From Kiloniellaceae bacterium (GTDB lineage: Bacteria; Pseudomonadota; Alphaproteobacteria; Kiloniellales; Kiloniellaceae), in the NCBI GenBank assembly GCA_028280915.1, contig JANQKX010000740.1, positions 1 to 9,051 of the forward strand: 9,051 bases of DNA, written 5' to 3'. The stretch's first letter is position 1. The number at the start of each line of letters is the position of its first letter. Below, piece by piece: positions 6,104 through 9,051 of this stretch. A model generated the notes under the pieces. It did no database searches, was not told the origin of the DNA, and saw nothing but the letters and a program-made list of their open reading frames with translations. The translations under genes were made by a program, and so were the position numbers.

Positions 6104-6207
6104 GTTCACCTCGCACGGCCCCGACACGCGGATACCGTACCCTCGTCGCTTTACACGTCACTAAAGTCCCTTGTTCCCGCCCGCTGTCCGGGCCGTTTTC
6201 CCCTGAT

Positions 6208-7380
6208 TTAGGTCAACAAGGGTAACGCCGCTCCCAGATCGGCGATCAGGTCGTTTGTACTTTCAAAACCGATGCTGAAACGCACGACCCGCCCCGGCAG
6301 AGTCCAGGGGGCCGCGGTCCGGTAAGGTGTCACCGGCAGAACCAAACTTTCGAAGCCGCCCCAGCTGACCCCCACCGAAAAGAGTTTCAGGGCCGCCACG
6401 AAGGCGTGCAGCTTGGCCTCCTCGCAAGGATCGAAGACCACGCTGAACAGGCCGGCCGCGCCGCTGAAATCCCGTTTCCAGTTTTCATGGCCCGGGCAGC
6501 TTTCGAAGGCGGGATGCAGAACCCGGGACACGTTCGCTTGAGCGGCGAACCAGCGGGCCACCTCCAGCCCTGCCGCTACCACATGCTTCATGCGCATGTC
6601 CAGGGTGCGCAGGCCGCGCAGGGACAAAAACACGTCCTGGGCGCCGGCCTTGTCACCGATGGCCAAGGCCATTTTGCGCATGGTGCCATAGGTGGCTTCG
6701 GTGCAGACGATAAAGCCGATCATGGAATCGGCGTGCCCGCCCATGTACTTGGAGCCCGAATGCACGACCACGTCCACGCCGAGAGCTAATGGCTGGCAAA
6801 ACACCGGGGTGGCCCAGGTGCCATCGATGATGGAAAGGGCCCCGTGGTCCCGCGCGGTCGCGGCGATCTGGCGGATGTCGGGCACTTCGAAGGTGCCGGA
6901 GCCGGGCGCCTCGAAAAAAACCGCCGTCGTATTGGGGCGCAGGGCCTGGGACAAGGCCGGAACGCTCATCGAATCGAAATAGGTGACCTGAACACCGAAT
7001 TTGGTGAGGACGGAATCGCAAAACTCCCGGGTGGGGCCATAGACATTGTCCGCCACCAGGATATGATCCCCCGCCTGGCTGGCCGCCATGAGCGCGATGG
7101 TGGCCGCCGCCAATCCACTGGACAGGGATACCGCCCCGTGACCGCCTTCAAGCTCGGCAACCATCTGCTCCAACTCGAAGCTGGCCGGATTGCCATAACG
7201 GCCGTAATAGAGCGTGCCTTTTTCATAGCGCCCTTCCCGCGCCGCTTGAAAGCCGGCAAGATCATCGAAGAGCAAGGTGGAGCATTGGTGAAGGGGCAGA
7301 TTGACCGACCGTCCTTGATCCGCCGGCCCCCGGCCGAGGTGAACGAGCGCATTGCTAAGGGATTGGTTGGTCGGAGGCAT
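6208..7380 (-). CDS. metC: Cystathionine beta-lyase, PLP-dependent Cys/Met metabolism family
   Basis: This 390-residue cytoplasmic enzyme has the length and layout of MetC, which splits cystathionine into homocysteine, pyruvate and ammonia and also acts on other beta-thioether or cysteine substrates. Residues matching E. coli MetC are YGR (Y59, R61 equivalents of Y56, R58), Y114 in NVYGPT, D186 that pairs with the pyridine nitrogen, PLP lysine K211 in SGSKYMGGHADSMIG, W340 in SWGGFESL, and R367 in the carboxylate-binding region VVRFSIG. The RGLRTLDMR and HENWKRDFSGAAGLFS segments also match MetC rather than MetB. D186 is followed by Gly (DGTW) where DNTW is usual. The ATG at 7380 is chosen by alignment of the N-terminus; there is no good Shine-Dalgarno and the frame runs further upstream to a TTG near 7479 through promoter sequence. 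It is divergent from the molybdoenzyme and upstream of the binding protein. Related C-S lyases of other substrate are possible. Confidence 0.85.
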   Translation of the reverse strand: MPPTNQSLSNALVHLGRGPADQGRSVNLPLHQCSTLLFDDLAGFQAAREGRYEKGTLYYGRYGNPASFELEQMVAELEGGHGAVSLSSGLAAATIALMAASQAGDHILVADNVYGPTREFCDSVLTKFGVQVTYFDSMSVPALSQALRPNTTAVFFEAPGSGTFEVPDIRQIAATARDHGALSIIDGTWATPVFCQPLALGVDVVVHSGSKYMGGHADSMIGFIVCTEATYGTMRKMALAIGDKAGAQDVFLSLRGLRTLDMRMKHVVAAGLEVARWFAAQANVSRVLHPAFESCPGHENWKRDFSGAAGLFSVVFDPCEEAKLHAFVAALKLFSVGVSWGGFESLVLPVTPYRTAAPWTLPGRVVRFSIGFESTNDLIADLGAALPLLT

Positions 7381-7412
7381 TATCTGATTTCTAAGCCCAA
7401 ACTCCCCGGCAA

Positions 7413-7440
7413 ATTGACAGTCCAAAGGGCGCGTGTCAAT
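7413..7440. promoter_or_regulatory. Inverted repeat ATTGACA-N14-TGTCAAT between metC and the molybdoenzyme gene
   Basis: The two 7-bp arms (7413-7419 and 7434-7440) are perfect complements, with centres 21 bp apart, about two helical turns, as expected for a dimeric regulator. Each arm also contains a consensus -35 hexamer TTGACA, one reading toward each gene, but neither has a good -10 at 16-18 bp. It lies in the metC leader side of the divergent region. Operator function is inferred. Confidence 0.5.
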
Positions 7441-7450
7441 ATAAAATATT

Positions 7451-7479
7451 ATTGTTTCGTATAATGGCACAACTGACAA
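7451..7479 (-). promoter_or_regulatory. Candidate metC promoter
   Basis: On the - strand TTGTCA (complement of 7474-7479) and AACAAT (complement of 7451-7456) are separated by 17 bp, matching 5/6 and 4/6 of the sigma-70 consensus. Transcription would start near 7444 and give a leader of about 60 nt that contains the inverted repeat at 7413-7440. Confidence 0.35.
7460..7465 (+). promoter_or_regulatory. Perfect TATAAT box before the molybdoenzyme gene
   Basis: TATAAT sits 13 bp before the ATG at 7479 in a markedly AT-rich patch (7438-7465) of an otherwise GC-rich window. No good -35 lies 16-18 bp upstream. If used, transcription would start near 7472, leaving a leader of only about 7 nt, so the message would be almost leaderless. 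That fits the lack of a Shine-Dalgarno site in front of this gene. Confidence 0.5.
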
Positions 7480-9051
7480 TGTCTGATTTCCAATACGATA
7501 AGGGTTCTTTCGTCACCTCCAGCCATTGGGGCGCCGGTGTCGTCGAGGCCCGGGACGGCCGGATTCACGCCGTCCACCCCCACCCCCATGATCCCGCCCC
7601 TTCCCGGATCAATGAAAACATTCCCCAAGGCCTCCACGGCCGGGCGCGGGTGCGCCAGCCGGCGGTGCGCCGAAGCTATCTAGAACATGGGCCGATGGAT
7701 CAGCGCGGTGAACGGGGCGCGGAACCCTTTGTCCCCGTGAGCTGGGACCAGGCCCTGGACTTGATCGCCAAGGAAGTGATCCGGGTTAGGGACAGCCATG
7801 GCAATGGCGCCATTTTCGCCGGTTCCTACGGCTGGGCCAGCGCCGGGCGGTTCCATCACGCCCAGTGCCAGCTCAAGCGCTTCTTGTGCGCCGCCGGGGG
7901 CTTTGTGCGCTCGGAAGGCAACTACAGCTACAACGCCGCCCTGGTCCTCATGCCCCATATCGTGGGCAATTTCCGCGATCACGTGAAACAGGCGACCCGC
8001 TGGACCACCGTGGCGGCCGAGGGCGAACTGGTGGTCATGTTCGGCGGTATCCCGCTGCGCAACGCCATGGTCGCCGGCGGCGGCACGGGCCGGCATTTGC
8101 TGGGGGAAAGACTGAAAGACTGCGCCAACGCGGGGGTTCAGTTCATCAACATCAGCCCCTTGCGCCAAGACGCGGCGCAAGCCTTGAAAGCCGAGTGGCT
8201 GGCGCCCCGGCCCGGGTCCGATACGGCCATCATGATGGGCCTGGCTCATACCCTCCTGGTGGAAGGTCTCCACGACCGTGAATTTCTGCAGCGCTACACC
8301 GTGGGCTTTGAAAAGGTGGCCGATTATCTGCTGGGCCGGGTCGACGGGGTGGTCAAGGACGCCGATTGGGCGGCCGCCCAGTCGGGCCTGCCCGCCGAGC
8401 GTCTGCGTGCCCTGGCCCGGGACATGGCGGCCAAACGCACCCTGATCTGCACCGCCTTTTCCCTGCAACGGGCCGATTTCGGCGAACAGCCCCTGTGGAT
8501 GACCGTGACCTTGGCCGCTATGCTGGGCCAGATCGGCCTGCCCGGCGGGGGCTTCGGCATGGGCTATGGCGGCGATTCCAGTATCGGCACCAGCGACCGG
8601 CCCTTGGCCTGGCCGGCCTTCCGCCAGGGCCGCAATGGGGTCACGGACTTCATTCCGGTGGCGATGATTTCCGACATGCTGTTGAACCCGGGCGGGACTT
8701 ACGACTACGACGGCCAGGAGCGGCGCTTCCCAGATATCCGCCTGCTGTGGTGGGCCGGCGGCAATCCCTTTCACCACCACCAGGATCTGAACCGCCTGCG
8801 CCGCGCCTTTCAAAAGCCGGAGACGGTGATCGTCAATGAGATCAGCTGGACCGCGACGGCCCGCCACGCGGACATCGTGCTGCCCGTGGCGGCGCCCCAG
8901 GAACGGGCGGATTTCGGTGCCGGCACGCAAGACAACACCCTAATTCCCATGCCCCAAGTCGTGGCGCCGGCCGGCACGGCGCGGGAAGAGTTCGAGATCT
9001 ATTGCGAGCTTGAGCAGCGCCTCTCCCTGGGCACCGGCTTCAGCCGGGGCA
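7479..9051 (+). CDS. Molybdopterin-dependent S/N-oxide reductase, BisC/TorZ-like, 3'-truncated by the window edge
   Basis: The frame is open from ATG 7479 to the window end, 524 complete codons of a protein usually about 750-780 long. It belongs to the DMSO reductase family with bis-MGD cofactor, the branch that reduces biotin sulfoxide, methionine sulfoxide, DMSO or TMAO. Family landmarks in order are SSHWGAG (14-20), EPFVPVSWDQALDLIA (82-97), GSYGWASAGRFHHAQ (115-129) with the Tyr and Trp of the DMSO-reductase active site, S150 in GNYSYNAALVLMPH as the probable molybdenum serine ligand, MTVTLAAMLGQIGLPGGGFG (341-360), LLWWAGGNPFHHHQD and TATARHADIVLP (458-469). No 4Fe-4S cysteine motif is present, as expected for this branch. 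There is no Tat signal, so it is probably cytoplasmic like E. coli BisC. The residues after the Ser ligand are YN where TG is usual. Divergent transcription from metC hints at a sulfoxide substrate; that is inference. Confidence 0.92.
   Translation, partial: MSDFQYDKGSFVTSSHWGAGVVEARDGRIHAVHPHPHDPAPSRINENIPQGLHGRARVRQPAVRRSYLEHGPMDQRGERGAEPFVPVSWDQALDLIAKEVIRVRDSHGNGAIFAGSYGWASAGRFHHAQCQLKRFLCAAGGFVRSEGNYSYNAALVLMPHIVGNFRDHVKQATRWTTVAAEGELVVMFGGIPLRNAMVAGGGTGRHLLGERLKDCANAGVQFINISPLRQDAAQALKAEWLAPRPGSDTAIMMGLAHTLLVEGLHDREFLQRYTVGFEKVADYLLGRVDGVVKDADWAAAQSGLPAERLRALARDMAAKRTLICTAFSLQRADFGEQPLWMTVTLAAMLGQIGLPGGGFGMGYGGDSSIGTSDRPLAWPAFRQGRNGVTDFIPVAMISDMLLNPGGTYDYDGQERRFPDIRLLWWAGGNPFHHHQDLNRLRRAFQKPETVIVNEISWTATARHADIVLPVAAPQERADFGAGTQDNTLIPMPQVVAPAGTAREEFEIYCELEQRLSLGTGFSRG

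Noticed and set aside
6054..6161. N-terminal extension of the binding protein from a GTG at 6161
   Set aside because: The extension is Arg-rich and would bury the Tat signal. The ATG at 6053 has a strong ribosome site and puts the signal at the N-terminus.
7381..7479. N-terminal extension of metC from a TTG near 7479
   Set aside because: It would translate AT-rich promoter sequence and overlap the molybdoenzyme start. MetC homologs begin near the ATG at 7380.
7383..7490. 9-bp direct repeat TCTGATTTC at 7383-7391 and 7482-7490
   Set aside because: Both copies lie beside start codons, but one is inside coding sequence and the length is compatible with chance. It is too weak to call a regulatory element.
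7680..8930. Long open frame of 416 codons on the - strand
   Set aside because: It is antisense to the molybdoenzyme, whose family motifs run the whole length. The antisense translation has no recognisable domain and is a by-product of GC-rich codon use.
1..9051. Mobile elements, CRISPR arrays, tRNA or rRNA genes, defence systems
   Set aside because: No transposase, integrase, spaced repeat array, cloverleaf or defence-type domain was seen. All large frames are explained by metabolic, transport or regulatory families.

Overview
This is a GC-rich, gene-dense bacterial chromosome segment. GC-ending codons dominate, most starts have clear Shine-Dalgarno sites, and there is a Tat-exported solute-binding protein. 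The enzyme families (Gfo/Idh/MocA dehydrogenase, YfcG-type GST, BisC-type molybdoenzyme) fit a metabolically versatile proteobacterium, most likely an alphaproteobacterium. The taxonomic call is inference from style only. I see no mobile element, phage gene, CRISPR array, tRNA or rRNA.

Region 1 (1-3144, + strand): a probable three-gene operon. It holds the 3' part of an alpha/beta hydrolase, a metal-dependent amidohydrolase with an unusual Gly/Ser/Asn-rich insert near its N-terminus, and a Gfo/Idh/MocA oxidoreductase whose start codon overlaps the stop of a well-initiated 9-codon leader ORF. Together they look like a small catabolic pathway of hydrolysis plus redox steps with unknown substrate.

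Region 2 (3152-4326): a YfcG/YghU-like glutathione S-transferase (- strand) and a divergent HxlR-family regulator (+ strand) with the conserved N-terminal cysteine. They share a short AT-rich intergenic region with two 11-bp direct repeats and a palindromic TATACT box, a typical regulator-plus-target pair. The GST converges on the oxidoreductase with only 7 bp between the stops.

Region 3 (4414-7380, - strand): a cystathionine beta-lyase (MetC-type) gene followed by a family-5 ABC substrate-binding protein with a twin-arginine signal peptide and no permease genes in the window. A clear rho-independent terminator follows. Two small hairpins lie in the leader just before the binding-protein ribosome site.

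Region 4 (7479-9051, + strand): the first 524 residues of a cytoplasmic BisC/TorZ-type molybdopterin S/N-oxide reductase that runs off the window. It is divergent from metC across a 98-bp AT-rich region holding a perfect TATAAT and an ATTGACA-N14-TGTCAAT inverted repeat. The pairing suggests a sulfur-compound (thioether/sulfoxide) theme, which is inference. The gene families are all known; the more novel points are local: the regulatory layouts, the amidohydrolase insert, the duplicated segment in the GST and the altered residues beside the molybdenum ligand.
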